From the NCBI GenBank assembly GCA_016935955.1, contig JAFGPY010000247.1, forward strand, positions 1 to 48,476: DNA of 48,476 nt, written 5' to 3'. This stretch comes from Planctomycetota bacterium. GTDB taxonomy: Bacteria; Planctomycetota; Phycisphaerae; FEN-1346; JAACEH01. The translations under genes and the position numbers were made by a program. Positions 18,180-26,442 of the stretch are shown here, in pieces; position 1 is the stretch's first letter, and each line of letters opens with the position of its first letter. The notes under the pieces are model-generated. The model had not been told where the DNA came from. It did no database searches and saw only the letters and a program-made list of their open reading frames with translations.

Positions 18180-18647
18180 TTACTGCTCGTCCCCTTCGCC
18201 GGCCTCGACTTCACTGAGGTAGGCCAATGTCCGCTCGAGTTCGCTCTTCAGATGGCGCACGCGAAGCAGGCTCCGCACCCGCGTCAACAGTTCCAGCTTG
18301 CTGATCGGCTTGCTGAGGAAATCGTCCGTGCCGGCCTCCACCGCCCGCTCGATGTCGCCCGTCTCGGTCAGAGCCGTCACCATGACGATCGGAATGTCCT
18401 GCGTCTTCTCGTCGGACTTCAGTTTGCGGCAGATTTCAAAGCCACTGACCTTGGGCATCATGATGTCCAGCAGGATCAGGTCCGGATTCTCCGACGCCAC
18501 CTTATCGAGCGTCTCCTGACCGTCGTAGGCCACTGCCACGTCGCACTCGAGGTCGTCCAAGTAGGCCTGGAGCAACTCGCAGTTCTGCACGTTGTCATCG
18601 GCCACAAGAATCTTCGACCGCTTGTCCTGGTTGGTTGGCTGACTCAT
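18180..18647 (-). CDS. Stand-alone response regulator receiver protein
   Basis: 155 residues consisting of one CheY-like receiver and a short C-terminal helix. Acidic pair Asp17-Asp18, phospho-acceptor Asp61 (LLLDIMMPK), Thr91 and Lys113 are all present, so it should be phosphorylated. The closest pattern is the first receiver of PleD-type regulators. The C-terminal ~35 residues (RVRHLKSELERTLAYLSEVE) look like a coiled coil, perhaps for dimerisation or docking. No output domain, hence it presumably acts by protein contact. No histidine kinase is in the window. ATG at 18647 has GGAG 8 bases upstream. It starts the M20/M16/cyclodeaminase operon. Confidence 0.92.
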   Translation of the reverse strand: MSQPTNQDKRSKILVADDNVQNCELLQAYLDDLECDVAVAYDGQETLDKVASENPDLILLDIMMPKVSGFEICRKLKSDEKTQDIPIVMVTALTETGDIERAVEAGTDDFLSKPISKLELLTRVRSLLRVRHLKSELERTLAYLSEVEAGEGDEQ

Positions 18648-18738
18648 GCCTGCAACTCCGTCAACCCCTCATGCCTGTGACGACCCGTGTCGCCTTGCGT
18701 GATTGCGGACACGACTCACCGTGCCCCGACAGGAAATC

Positions 18739-19446
18739 TTACGCGCCGCCGGCAGCGCCCGGCTTGCGACTCTTGAGCATACCGTTGACCGTTTCGGCCA
18801 ACCGCGGCGTCACTGTGTGACCGTCGGCCACCAACTGGGCCCGCAGGTGGCTGACCAGGACGTCGAACGACGCCGGGGCGTCGATGCCATACCAGTGCGG
18901 CATTAAGCCCATCACCAGGTTGAGCCGCTCGGCGCGGCTGATCAGCCGGTCGAAGACCGTCGCCCGGTCGTCCCAGTCGAAGCCCTGGAACACGTGCGGC
19001 ATGTCAACCGAGAAACCCACGGCATAGACGTTGCCGTCAACCGTCGGGCCGACGACCACGTCGTCGACCAGCAGATCATCGAAGGCCCGGACAACAAACT
19101 CGTGCGGCAAGGTGGCCGCCGTGGGCCACAGGGCCAGCACACGGCGGTGCCCGCCACGGAAGGCCCGTTCGGCTAGGTCGATCAGCGTCTCGCCGCGGTC
19201 AGGACCCTTGCGCTCGACAAGTCGCCACTGCTTCGAGCCCATCAGGCTGACCCGCTTGCGCGACCCGCGGGGACCGTACAGCAGCAGCCGCGTGCGAACG
19301 TTCAATCCCGCATAGGCATGGCACATGTCCATGACGGAGGCGCGGTAGATCTTCGCCGCCTCGTCAGCCGTCAAGCGGCCGACCAGGTGCGTGAAGACCT
19401 GACCCGGAACCGGGTCTTGCACCACCAGCGCCAGCAACGTGGACAT
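18739..19446 (-). CDS. DUF2064 / TIGR04282-like GT-A fold protein
   Basis: 235 residues. The N-terminus carries the DUF2064 pattern: a short strand LLALVVQDPVPGQV, then THLVGRLTADEAAKIYRASVMD, matching the PG-x-V-K-T-R-L...L-T-x-E-x-A-x-x-L-Y signature of this nucleotidyl/glycosyl-transferase-like family, and later the acidic DDVVVGPTVDGNVYAVG segment. The usual Lys-Thr-Arg is altered here to FTHL, so nucleotide-sugar handling may differ. Members are found in arsenosugar and coenzyme-type pathways, but none of those genes is nearby. ATG at 19446 has AAGGA 6 bases upstream and is preceded by a promoter with a perfect TATAAT, so it is transcribed alone. Confidence 0.75.
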   Translation of the reverse strand: MSTLLALVVQDPVPGQVFTHLVGRLTADEAAKIYRASVMDMCHAYAGLNVRTRLLLYGPRGSRKRVSLMGSKQWRLVERKGPDRGETLIDLAERAFRGGHRRVLALWPTAATLPHEFVVRAFDDLLVDDVVVGPTVDGNVYAVGFSVDMPHVFQGFDWDDRATVFDRLISRAERLNLVMGLMPHWYGIDAPASFDVLVSHLRAQLVADGHTVTPRLAETVNGMLKSRKPGAAGGA

Positions 19447-19514
19447 AGCCGTTCCTTCATAGGCGCGTGCCCTAGAACGAAACAGCGGTCCGTATCCAGA
19501 CCGCCTCGAAATCG

Positions 19515-19543
19515 ATTATAGTTGGCCCCCGGAGCCAAGTCTA
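19515..19543 (-). promoter_or_regulatory. Promoter of the DUF2064 gene
   Basis: Minus-strand TAGACT (19543-19538) and a consensus TATAAT (19520-19515) are 17 bases apart, giving a start near 19508 and a leader of about 60 bases. This is one of the best sigma-70 matches in the window. Confidence 0.6.
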
Positions 19544-19545
19544 TC

Positions 19546-19585
19546 AAAAACGAACCCCCGCAGTCCGCGGGCGAGTACCGCGGGG
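19546..19585 (-). terminator. Intrinsic terminator after the J-domain-like gene
   Basis: On the minus strand CCCCGCGG (19585-19578) pairs with CTGCGGGG (19563-19556), 8 bp with one G-U, and is followed by GTTCGTTTTT. It lies about 45 bases after the stop of the large gene and just before the next promoter, which it insulates. Confidence 0.5.
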
Positions 19586-19628
19586 CGTCAACGCTGCGGC
19601 ACTGCCGCGAAAACGAAACAGCAACAAC

Positions 19629-22349
19629 TCATGGCTGCGTCAATTGCCTGGTCACAGCGGCGGCAATCTCGTCGCCCGCGGCGGCGCGCTCGCGGAGAGT
19701 CTCGATAGCGGCCACCTTCGCACCATCGTCCAGCAACGCATAGAGCCGCACGGCTTCCGTGACCATCTCGGCCATGTCAATCGGCGGTCTGTCGGGAACA
19801 AGGACGGGTAGCATGGCTTCGGACATGATGCGGCTGCGGAGGAACGGCGTGTTTTGAAGGCGATCGGCATGAGCAATGCCGAGACGCATGGCGTAGTGCC
19901 AGGCAAGGTAACGCCCGAACGACGACCGGTCGTAGAGGGGCTGACGAATTATGGCGTCCTTGAGCGCTCCGTTCAACAGCGCCTCCTCGACATCGAACGG
20001 CAGCGCTTCGGCCCGGGGCAATTCGTTGACAAGGAAGAACCATGCCTGCCTCGTCGGCACGGCGGCCAGAACGGTCAGGACGTTGTCGCGATGCGGGCAC
20101 GCCTGCCCTGCGGCATCGCGTCGCAGCAGAACCATGAGCAGGCTGGCGGCCACGAAGTCACCTGAGCCCGTAGCCCGGACCAGTTGGGTCACTTCGTCCG
20201 GCTGCACCGGCGAGGCGGCGGCGTTCATCCGTGCAACGGCCGCCTCAAAGATAGCTTCCGATGACAATGGCTGCATGGCGTCGGCGTATCGCGCCGCCGT
20301 CTCGGGCCATTGGTTCTTGTACCATTGCCGCAACTCGTTTGCGCGGAACAGGCGACCGAGCCTGCCCTGCCCCGATAGGTCCGGCGGCGCGGCCTTGCTC
20401 GCCGCCTCGGCTCGTGACACCAGGGACGCAAGCAGCGTGTCGGCCTGTCGGTCATCCACATCGGCCAGCAGAAGCACGTCGAGCAGTGCAGCCTCGTCGG
20501 CGTCCGCGTCGCCAAGCTCAGCGGCAAGGGCATTGCGAATCATCGCGGACGGTTCTCTTGGCACAATCTCCACCAGCCGATCCCAGGCCTGACGGTTCCC
20601 ACGCTCGCCCTGCCTGACCAGCCGCAACAGCATCTCGCCTCGCGGACTCCCGGCGGCATCGCCCTGCATGGCCAGAATGTCGGCACTCGAAGGCAGTTCG
20701 TCCCACAGCGTTCCGGGCTGCGGTCCTCCGGCGGCAACCCAGCGTGCTACCAACGCGCCATACCGATCGCGGTCTTCCGAAGTCTTCGGCATACCCGTGG
20801 CCAGCTCCAGACCAGTCATGTCGGCAAGGCATCGTGCGGCCGCACGGCTCGTGGCGTTGTCGGCGGACGTCAGGGGGCCGAGCAATCGCCGAGCCACTTC
20901 GGCGTCGCGCCGCCGGGCCAGCAGGGTCGCGACGCGGGCCACGACCTCGACAGGCTGTCCGGGTTCAATGGCTCCGGCCATGACGGCACGCGAGGCCGGG
21001 GAGTCCAGACCGTTCAACCGCTCGACGGCCGCCAACCGCACGTCGACCTGCTTGTCACCCAGCATGACAAGTCCCAGAAGTTCGACGAGCCAGGGCTCGC
21101 TGCCCTCGGGATCCAGAGCCTTGACAGCTTGAAGACGCTGGGTCGCTGAGGCCGAACCGCTCAGGGCCGTGCGAGCCCGGGCCAGTTCGTTGACGTCGCT
21201 GATCGAAGCCAGAACGGCCTGCCGCCGCGCGGCAAGCAGGTCGTCCTGCGCCGACGCGGACGCAGAAGGCGGCGTCCGGGCGTCGTGTCTGCCGAACAGG
21301 TCGGGTTTCAGCACGTAGAGGATCACTGCGGCCAAGCCAACCACGATGACGCCAATCAATGTCACGACAACAACCCGCCGCAATCCCGCTTGCCTGTCCG
21401 GCGTTGGCTGGACGGCCGTTTGGGCCTCGAAGGCGGGAGTGCCGGGAAAGCGGTCGCTGGGAAACGGCGTCAGCGGTCTGGCGGATCGCAGGTCCGTCCT
21501 CCGACGGACAGCGTGGTTGCGCTGCAACTGGTTCTCGATGGCCCGCGTGATGTCATCGTGAGAGAGGCCGCCGCGTTCAGCCAGGGCCACGAGCCGCGAC
21601 TCGGTTTGCTGCCGCAACACGCCGTCGAGCATCGCTCCGTGGACAACCCGCTCGAAAGCTTCCCGGCGTTGCTCGCATGCGGCGCTGTCGCCCACAGGCA
21701 GACAGCAATCGTCTGCGGCCGCAACCGTCGCATCGCGAATAATCACCGCGGACACGTCCTGCGGCAGACCGAGGCTCGCGCCTTCGCCGAGCAGCCAGGC
21801 GCGAGTGTCTGGAGTGACGCCCGCTATGGCCGCACCAAGAGCCAGACACCGCAACTCCGCGTCGCCCTGCTCCAGCGAACGATCAGGTGACGTGAGTCCG
21901 GACGGAACGGTTGTGGAGGCGTCGCCGCATGCCGCCGCGGCATCAATGTGCTCGCGAATCCGCCGCCAAGGAAGGCCCATGGCCAAGCCGGCCTCGGCCC
22001 AACAAACCCGGGCCGCACTGGACAGGCCGCGACTCGGATCGACAAACCGTTCGGCCAAGGCGACGAACTCGGGCCACTTGCGGTCGTAGAGCGGCTGGTT
22101 GTACTGTTCACGCTGCTCGGGATCGGTCAGCACACGGATGGCCTGGCCGATCTCGGCGACCAAGGCGACGGCCTCGTCGTTATCGGGGCCGCCCACGTGT
22201 GCGGCCAAGCGGTTGAGAACGTCGCGAGCCTGCCGACGAATCGTCTCGATGTCGCCCGCTAAGCCCGGCAATCCGAGCAACGCGTAGTGGTCGACGGGTC
22301 GAGGTTCCGCGGGCAGACCGAGAAGTCGGGTGTATCTGTCCGCTGCCAT
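19629..22349 (-). CDS. Large membrane protein with J-domain-like N-terminus and HEAT-like region
   Basis: 906 residues. The first ~90 (DHYALLGLPGLAGDIETIRRQARDVL...REQYNQPLYD) follow the DnaJ pattern of helices but with no HPD tripeptide in the loop, so classical Hsp70 stimulation is unlikely; the same degenerate module occurs at the N-terminus of some planctomycete kinases. A single membrane helix (VVVVTLIGVIVVGLAAVILYVL) lies near residue 330-352, splitting an N-terminal cytosolic part from a C-terminal part of ~550 residues rich in helical pairs reminiscent of HEAT/Armadillo repeats. ATG at 22349 is chosen since AGGAG is 8 bases upstream; an in-frame GTG at 22358 is unlikely. Monocistronic, with its own promoter and terminator. 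Function unknown. Confidence 0.75.
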   Translation of the reverse strand: MAADRYTRLLGLPAEPRPVDHYALLGLPGLAGDIETIRRQARDVLNRLAAHVGGPDNDEAVALVAEIGQAIRVLTDPEQREQYNQPLYDRKWPEFVALAERFVDPSRGLSSAARVCWAEAGLAMGLPWRRIREHIDAAAACGDASTTVPSGLTSPDRSLEQGDAELRCLALGAAIAGVTPDTRAWLLGEGASLGLPQDVSAVIIRDATVAAADDCCLPVGDSAACEQRREAFERVVHGAMLDGVLRQQTESRLVALAERGGLSHDDITRAIENQLQRNHAVRRRTDLRSARPLTPFPSDRFPGTPAFEAQTAVQPTPDRQAGLRRVVVVTLIGVIVVGLAAVILYVLKPDLFGRHDARTPPSASASAQDDLLAARRQAVLASISDVNELARARTALSGSASATQRLQAVKALDPEGSEPWLVELLGLVMLGDKQVDVRLAAVERLNGLDSPASRAVMAGAIEPGQPVEVVARVATLLARRRDAEVARRLLGPLTSADNATSRAAARCLADMTGLELATGMPKTSEDRDRYGALVARWVAAGGPQPGTLWDELPSSADILAMQGDAAGSPRGEMLLRLVRQGERGNRQAWDRLVEIVPREPSAMIRNALAAELGDADADEAALLDVLLLADVDDRQADTLLASLVSRAEAASKAAPPDLSGQGRLGRLFRANELRQWYKNQWPETAARYADAMQPLSSEAIFEAAVARMNAAASPVQPDEVTQLVRATGSGDFVAASLLMVLLRRDAAGQACPHRDNVLTVLAAVPTRQAWFFLVNELPRAEALPFDVEEALLNGALKDAIIRQPLYDRSSFGRYLAWHYAMRLGIAHADRLQNTPFLRSRIMSEAMLPVLVPDRPPIDMAEMVTEAVRLYALLDDGAKVAAIETLRERAAAGDEIAAAVTRQLTQP

Positions 22350-22394
22350 GAGCAGCACTCCTGAAATGCGGTCGGTCGAGTTGATGGATGAACC

Positions 22395-22423
22395 AGCCTA
22401 TCACCCGCCGTAGGACCGTTCAA
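22395..22423 (-). promoter_or_regulatory. Promoter of the J-domain-like gene
   Basis: Minus-strand TTGAAC (22423-22418), a 17-base spacer and TAGGCT (22400-22395) lie about 45 bases before the start codon, typical of high-GC sigma-70 promoters. Confidence 0.5.
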
Positions 22424-22486
22424 GAAAAATGGCCTGCGGACCACAGAGCCGCAAACGCGATGGGCCGGGGCGGAACCCGAAGGCCT

Positions 22487-23185
22487 CTACCAGATGCCGG
22501 GGATCAGACGGTAGCGGACCCGAGAGGCGTAGTCCTTGTACCCGTCGAGTTCATCCTGAAGCGTGCGGTCTTCCAGGACGGTGCGAACAACGAGCACCAC
22601 GATACCGGCTGCCACCGGAATGAAGGCCCAGTAGGATCGCAGCGACAAAGGCGCGCCGCCGAGCAGAAAAATACAGGCAAGATAGAGAGGGTGCCGCACG
22701 ATGGCGTAGGGACCGGCGTCGATGACCTTGTGCCCGCGGTCCGACTGGATGCGCACCGAACGCTCAGCAAATTGGTTGACGGCACACGCCCAGTCGGAAG
22801 CGACCATCCCGAGTGTAATCGGGAGATAGCCGAGCCCCATCAGCCAGAGCGGGATGGAGGACCAGCCGCACCGCGCATCAAGCCCCGCCACCACGAAGAC
22901 GCCGAGAAATGAGCCCGAAAAAAGAACCAGTATCACCTTGTCCCATCGCTTGGTACCTTTGTGAATCTTGTTTCGGGCCACGAAGATGTCCGGATTCACT
23001 CGCCAAAGATACATGGAAGAGAGGACCGTGAGAGTAATAAGGACGGCGAAGAAGAGCCACCCGGCCCGCCAAGCGATTCCACCCGGCAGGAACAAGGTGA
23101 TAGCCAGAAACAGCGAGAATCTGGCGAGTTGAAGTATCGCCCGCGGAAGCGTACCGACCGGGACGTTCTTCTCACTGGTTTCCAT
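22487..23185 (-). CDS. Isoprenylcysteine carboxyl methyltransferase-family membrane protein
   Basis: 232 residues with about five membrane helices. The C-terminal half carries the ICMT/phospholipid-methyltransferase signature: GPYAIVRHPLYLACIFLL (SAM and membrane-face motif with the invariant R-H-P-x-Y) and, 30 residues later, the conserved glutamate-rich EDRTLQDELDGYKDYASRVR ending in RLIPGIW. Bacterial members methylate small lipophilic or thiol acceptors; the acceptor here is not deducible. Its base composition is a little less GC-rich than its neighbours. No strong Shine-Dalgarno before the ATG at 23185. It is divergent from the epimerase gene, with which it shares a 197-base intergenic region. 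Confidence 0.8.
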   Translation of the reverse strand: METSEKNVPVGTLPRAILQLARFSLFLAITLFLPGGIAWRAGWLFFAVLITLTVLSSMYLWRVNPDIFVARNKIHKGTKRWDKVILVLFSGSFLGVFVVAGLDARCGWSSIPLWLMGLGYLPITLGMVASDWACAVNQFAERSVRIQSDRGHKVIDAGPYAIVRHPLYLACIFLLGGAPLSLRSYWAFIPVAAGIVVLVVRTVLEDRTLQDELDGYKDYASRVRYRLIPGIW

Positions 23186-23289
23186 ACGGCAATGATAACC
23201 CTGCGGTTGCGGTCAAGGCAACGGGCAGGCAAGACAGACGCCGGTCCGGGGGTAACAGATGCCGGCCGTAGCCCGGTCGCGGATTGCAC

Positions 23290-23317
23290 TTGACCCCTCG
23301 AACTCTGGCCCTAGAAT
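23290..23317 (+). promoter_or_regulatory. Promoter of the epimerase gene
   Basis: TTGACC (23290-23295), 16 bases and TAGAAT (23312-23317) form a near-consensus sigma-70 promoter with a predicted start near 23324, about 60 bases before the GTG start. Confidence 0.65.
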
Positions 23318-23382
23318 GCCGGGGCACGGCGCGGTCGCTCTCGAACGGTGGCCATAGCCAACAGGACAGTCCGGAGCAAGAC

Positions 23383-24405
23383 GTGAACAACAACGGCAGG
23401 ACCACCGCATTCGTCACCGGGGCCACGGGGCTGGTCGGATCGCACTTGGTGGAGCGTCTCGTGGCCGACGGACTGCACGTTCGTTGCCTGGTCCGCGCCA
23501 GTAGCAAAATCGAGATGCTGGAACAGTTGGGCGTCGAACTGGTCCTGGGCGACGTGACCGACGAGCCGGCGAAACTCCGCGAACTGATCGGCGGCGCGGC
23601 CCTGGTGTTCCATTGTGCGGCCATGGTTGACGACTGGGCCTCGCGCGAGGCCATGGTCCGAGTGAACGTCGAGGGTGTGCGGAACCTGCTGGAGGCCTGC
23701 CGCAACCTGCCGACATTGCGACGGTTCGTGATGGTCGGCAGCATGGTCGTCCTGGGCATGGGGCCGCAGATCAATTTCGACGAGACCGCCCCCATGGTCC
23801 ACACCGGCGACAACTACAACTATACAAAGATCCTGGCCTTCGAGATGGCCATGAAGTATGCCCGCGAACACGGCGTGCCCGTGGTCATCTGTCGGCCGCC
23901 GTACATCTACGGCCCGCGCGACCACCAATTCTTCCCGCGCGTCTTCGAGGCTCTGAAGTCCGGCCGCTTCAAGTTCATCGGTGATGGCAACCAGCCGCTG
24001 ACCCTCGTCTTCGTCCGCAATCTGGTCGAGGCCCTGGTGCTGGCGGCCGCCAAGGACGGCACCGAGGGACAGGTCTTCATGATAACCGACGGCGAGTCGG
24101 TGACCCGCCGCGAACTGGTCGAGATGGCTTGCGAGGAAATGGGGTACCGCAAACCGACCACCTGCGTACCCGTGCCCGTGGCCAAGATGCTTTTGCCGTT
24201 GGTCGAGTGGCTGGGCAAGGTCCGCAAGAAACGCCCGATCCTGAACCGCTTCCAGATGAAGTTCATGACTACGCCGATGACCTTCAACATCGCCAAGGCC
24301 CGCACCGTTCTGGGCTACGCCCCGGTCGAGCCGCCGCGTGAGAGCCTCCGCAAAACCATCCGCTGGTACCGCGACCATCACAGCGAAATGCTGCCGGGAG
24401 AGTGA
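23383..24405 (+). CDS. NAD-dependent epimerase/dehydratase (extended SDR, 3-beta-HSD-like)
   Basis: 340 residues from GTG 23383, selected because GGAG lies 6 bases upstream and the protein then opens directly with the nucleotide-binding strand. The glycine-rich loop VTGATGLVGSHL (residues ~9-20) is the extended-SDR NAD(P) motif; YNYTKILAFEMA provides the catalytic Tyr-x3-Lys; CRPPYIYGPRD and a VFVRNLVEALVLAA segment are typical of the 3-beta-hydroxysteroid dehydrogenase/dihydroflavonol reductase branch. It probably reduces or epimerises a lipid-like, sterol-like or sugar substrate. The only gene on the plus strand in this half of the window, with its own promoter. Confidence 0.9.
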   Translation: MNNNGRTTAFVTGATGLVGSHLVERLVADGLHVRCLVRASSKIEMLEQLGVELVLGDVTDEPAKLRELIGGAALVFHCAAMVDDWASREAMVRVNVEGVRNLLEACRNLPTLRRFVMVGSMVVLGMGPQINFDETAPMVHTGDNYNYTKILAFEMAMKYAREHGVPVVICRPPYIYGPRDHQFFPRVFEALKSGRFKFIGDGNQPLTLVFVRNLVEALVLAAAKDGTEGQVFMITDGESVTRRELVEMACEEMGYRKPTTCVPVPVAKMLLPLVEWLGKVRKKRPILNRFQMKFMTTPMTFNIAKARTVLGYAPVEPPRESLRKTIRWYRDHHSEMLPGE

Positions 24406-24845
24406 CCCCGAGAACACGGTGAATCGGCGAGAATGCCAGCCATGCGTCCGGCCAGAACCAATACTTATTGTGGCTGCCCACGGGGCGAGGATGCCCTCAA
24501 GTCAAGGGGTTATTCACAATCGCTTGACAATTCTGGCCTGCACTGGACGTCGCAAGGGGTGAGGGAGTCGGAATCACCTCAAAGGCAGCCTCACAAATTC
24601 TTGACACGACTTAACACATTGCGCAAACACAACCTACGCGAACACTACCAGACAGGTGAGGATCCCGCCAGGACAATCCGGCATCAGGTTTGCTAGTCCG
24701 CAACAGGGCCAAAGCCTGTTTTTGCACAGGTTATCCACGGATTCCGGTAACACTGGGGAACATGGCGCAAAAGGCAAGGGCGCAACCGGTTCGGCTACGC
24801 CCTTTCACATTCCAACTATTGCCTCGCCACTGTGGCTCTGACGGA
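24406..24845. other. Convergent intergenic region with two DnaA-box-like sites
   Basis: 440 bases between the ends of the epimerase and KDG kinase genes. It is less GC-rich than its surroundings. It holds TTATTCACA at 24510-24518 (fits the DnaA box TTATNCACA) and TTATCCACG at 24731-24739 (one mismatch), plus the inverted repeat CCTGT/ACAGG just before the latter. Two TTGACA-like hexamers (24523, 24602) have no convincing -10 partner. No protein or structural RNA gene is recognised. The kdgK terminator lies near its right end. Confidence 0.4.
24768..24804 (-). terminator. Intrinsic terminator of the KDG kinase gene
   Basis: Minus-strand AAGGGCG (24804-24798) and CGCCCTT (24782-24776) form a perfect 7-bp stem, with an inner CCGAACCGG palindrome, followed by GCCTTTTG. 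It is 42 bases past the stop codon. Confidence 0.6.
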
Positions 24846-25835
24846 TCAGCGGGCAATACGCAGGCTGCCGCCGCCGGCCATCAGTTTGTCCACCTCGTCG
24901 CGGGTGGCCCAGTTCAGGTCGCCCGGAATCGAGTGTTTCAGGGCGCTCAGGGCCACGCCCATTTCGACCGCCTTCTTGTAGTCGCCGCTCTCGAGCCAGC
25001 CGGCTAGGAATCCGGCCGAAAAACTGTCACCAGCGCCCACGCGGTCAACGATCTCCAGGTCGTACGTCGGGGCGCCGTAGATCTTGCCGCCGGCCAGAAC
25101 GATGGCCGACCAGTTATTCCGCCAGACGCTCAGGTTCTCGCGAAGGGTCACGGCCACGGCCTTGAAGCCGAACTTGTCGGCCAGCTTGCGGGCTACCTCT
25201 TCGTAGTTGTCGCCCTTGATCTTGAAGACGCGATACGTGTCTTCCTCGGTGGTGATCATGATATCGACCAAGTCGCACATCGGCTCGATCACCTTCTGGG
25301 CCTTTTCCTCAGTCCAGAGACGAGCCCGGAAGTTCAGGTCGAACGACGTGGTCAGCCCGGCCGCCTTGGCGGCCTTCAGGCCTTCGAGGGTCGCGGCGGC
25401 TGCAGCGTCGCTCAGGCCTGGAGTAATGCCGCCGGTGTGGAAATGCCTGGCTCCGGCGAAGGCTGCCTTCCACGGCAGTTCACCTGCACCGGTCATGGCG
25501 ATGGCCGAGTTGGCCCGGTCGTAGACCACGGCGCTGGAGCGCGGCTTGGCCCCGAACTCCAGGTAATAGATGCCGGCCCGCGTCTTGGGCTTGGTGATGA
25601 TGAACGACGTGTCCACGCCGTGCTCGCGGGTCTTGTTGATGATCATGCGGCCCATCGGATTGTCGGGTACGGCCGTCACCAGGGCCGACGACAGGCCCAT
25701 CCGCTGTGCGGCCACGGCAATGTTCATTTCCGAACCGCCGACGCAGACGTCAAACACGGACGTCTGCTCCAGACGCTGAAAGTGCGGCGGGCTGAGGCGA
25801 ATCATGGCTTCACCAAGGGTCACGAGGTCGGCCAT
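24846..25835 (-). CDS. kdgK: 2-keto-3-deoxygluconate kinase, PfkB family
   Basis: 329 residues, standard for KDG kinase, which phosphorylates 2-keto-3-deoxygluconate in the degradation of pectin, alginate or glucuronate. PfkB signatures: N-terminal VTLGEAMIRLSP, the first signature GGSEMNIAVAAQRMG, and the C-terminal DRVGAGDSFSAGF with the catalytic Asp and anion hole. FNDLN-type and RAGIYYLEFG segments match KdgK better than ribokinase or fructokinase. ATG at 25835 has AAAGGAG 7 bases upstream; a promoter and a terminator bracket it, so it is a single-gene unit. KDG aldolase is not in the window, so the pathway cannot be confirmed here. Confidence 0.87.
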   Translation of the reverse strand: MADLVTLGEAMIRLSPPHFQRLEQTSVFDVCVGGSEMNIAVAAQRMGLSSALVTAVPDNPMGRMIINKTREHGVDTSFIITKPKTRAGIYYLEFGAKPRSSAVVYDRANSAIAMTGAGELPWKAAFAGARHFHTGGITPGLSDAAAAATLEGLKAAKAAGLTTSFDLNFRARLWTEEKAQKVIEPMCDLVDIMITTEEDTYRVFKIKGDNYEEVARKLADKFGFKAVAVTLRENLSVWRNNWSAIVLAGGKIYGAPTYDLEIVDRVGAGDSFSAGFLAGWLESGDYKKAVEMGVALSALKHSIPGDLNWATRDEVDKLMAGGGSLRIAR

Positions 25836-26195
25836 TGGTAGTCTCCTTTCTGATATCGGTCACCGCGGGGCGACCATCGGCCCCCATGCGGAGCGCAGAC
25901 CTTATCGCGACAATCCCGCCGCGTCAAGCCTTTGGTTACACGTTTCGCGAGTCCGTGGCCAGACGTTGCCTACGCGACCCGGCAAAGCAAGTGTGGAGCC
26001 GCTGGAAAGGAACGTTTCACAGAGAAATAGCTTTCGGCAGGATTTGGACGCGGCTAGGATTGCGTAGAAGTTGGACAGACCGGGCTTGGGCCTGAGTGGT
26101 TGCCTTGGCCGTCGCAGGGGCGCAGCGGGGGCTATGGTGTAATGCTCCTGTTGCACCCTGAGCAAGAGGGTGAAACAGAAGACAAGGAGTCTGTC
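25836..26195. other. Divergent intergenic region
   Basis: 360 bases between the starts of kdgK (minus) and the small Cys protein (plus). It contains the kdgK promoter and the ribosome site AAGGAG of the small gene at 26184-26189. I see no further gene, RNA or clear promoter for the plus-strand gene. Confidence 0.5.
25899..25927 (-). promoter_or_regulatory. Promoter of kdgK
   Basis: Minus-strand TTGACG (25927-25922) and TAAGGT (25904-25899) with a 17-base spacer; predicted start near 25892, leader of about 57 bases. Confidence 0.55.
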
Positions 26196-26423
26196 ATGAC
26201 GGTCTGCAGATGGTACGATGGAAGTTCGGGCATGAAACGGGCCTTCGACGCGGGATTGCTCGACAGGAAATGGATCGACGACTATTGCCTCAACGGCGGC
26301 CGCGGGTGCGTCAGAAAGCGGCGATTCGAAGGCGAAGGCTACGTCTCGCCCGATTACGTGCTGCCCGACGGCACCGAAGATCCAACCCTCAAGAAGGTCT
26401 ACGAGGAGAAAAGGGGGTTCTGA
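26196..26423 (+). CDS. Small cysteine-containing protein of unknown function
   Basis: 75 residues from ATG 26196, with AAGGAG 6 bases upstream. Sequence features: VCRWY at the start, MKRAFDAGLLDRKWI, then YCLNGGRGCVRKRRFEG and a C-terminal LPDGTEDPTLKK. I recall short proteins with the same order (C...C-P-M-K-R-F...W-I...Y-C...C-V-R-Y...LPDG) in archaea and anaerobic bacteria, where four cysteines could bind a metal. Here the position of the second Cys is occupied by SSGMKR, leaving three, so metal binding may be altered. The protein is very hydrophilic and cytoplasmic. It converges on the pseudopilin gene with 19 bases between stops. Function unknown. Confidence 0.6.
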   Translation: MTVCRWYDGSSGMKRAFDAGLLDRKWIDDYCLNGGRGCVRKRRFEGEGYVSPDYVLPDGTEDPTLKKVYEEKRGF

Positions 26424-26442
26424 CGGCGGGCCACGTACCGCT

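Noticed and set aside
24406..24845. Candidate replication origin or structural RNA
   Set aside because: Only one perfect and one imperfect DnaA box, no AT-rich unwinding tract and none of the SRP, RNase P or tmRNA landmarks.
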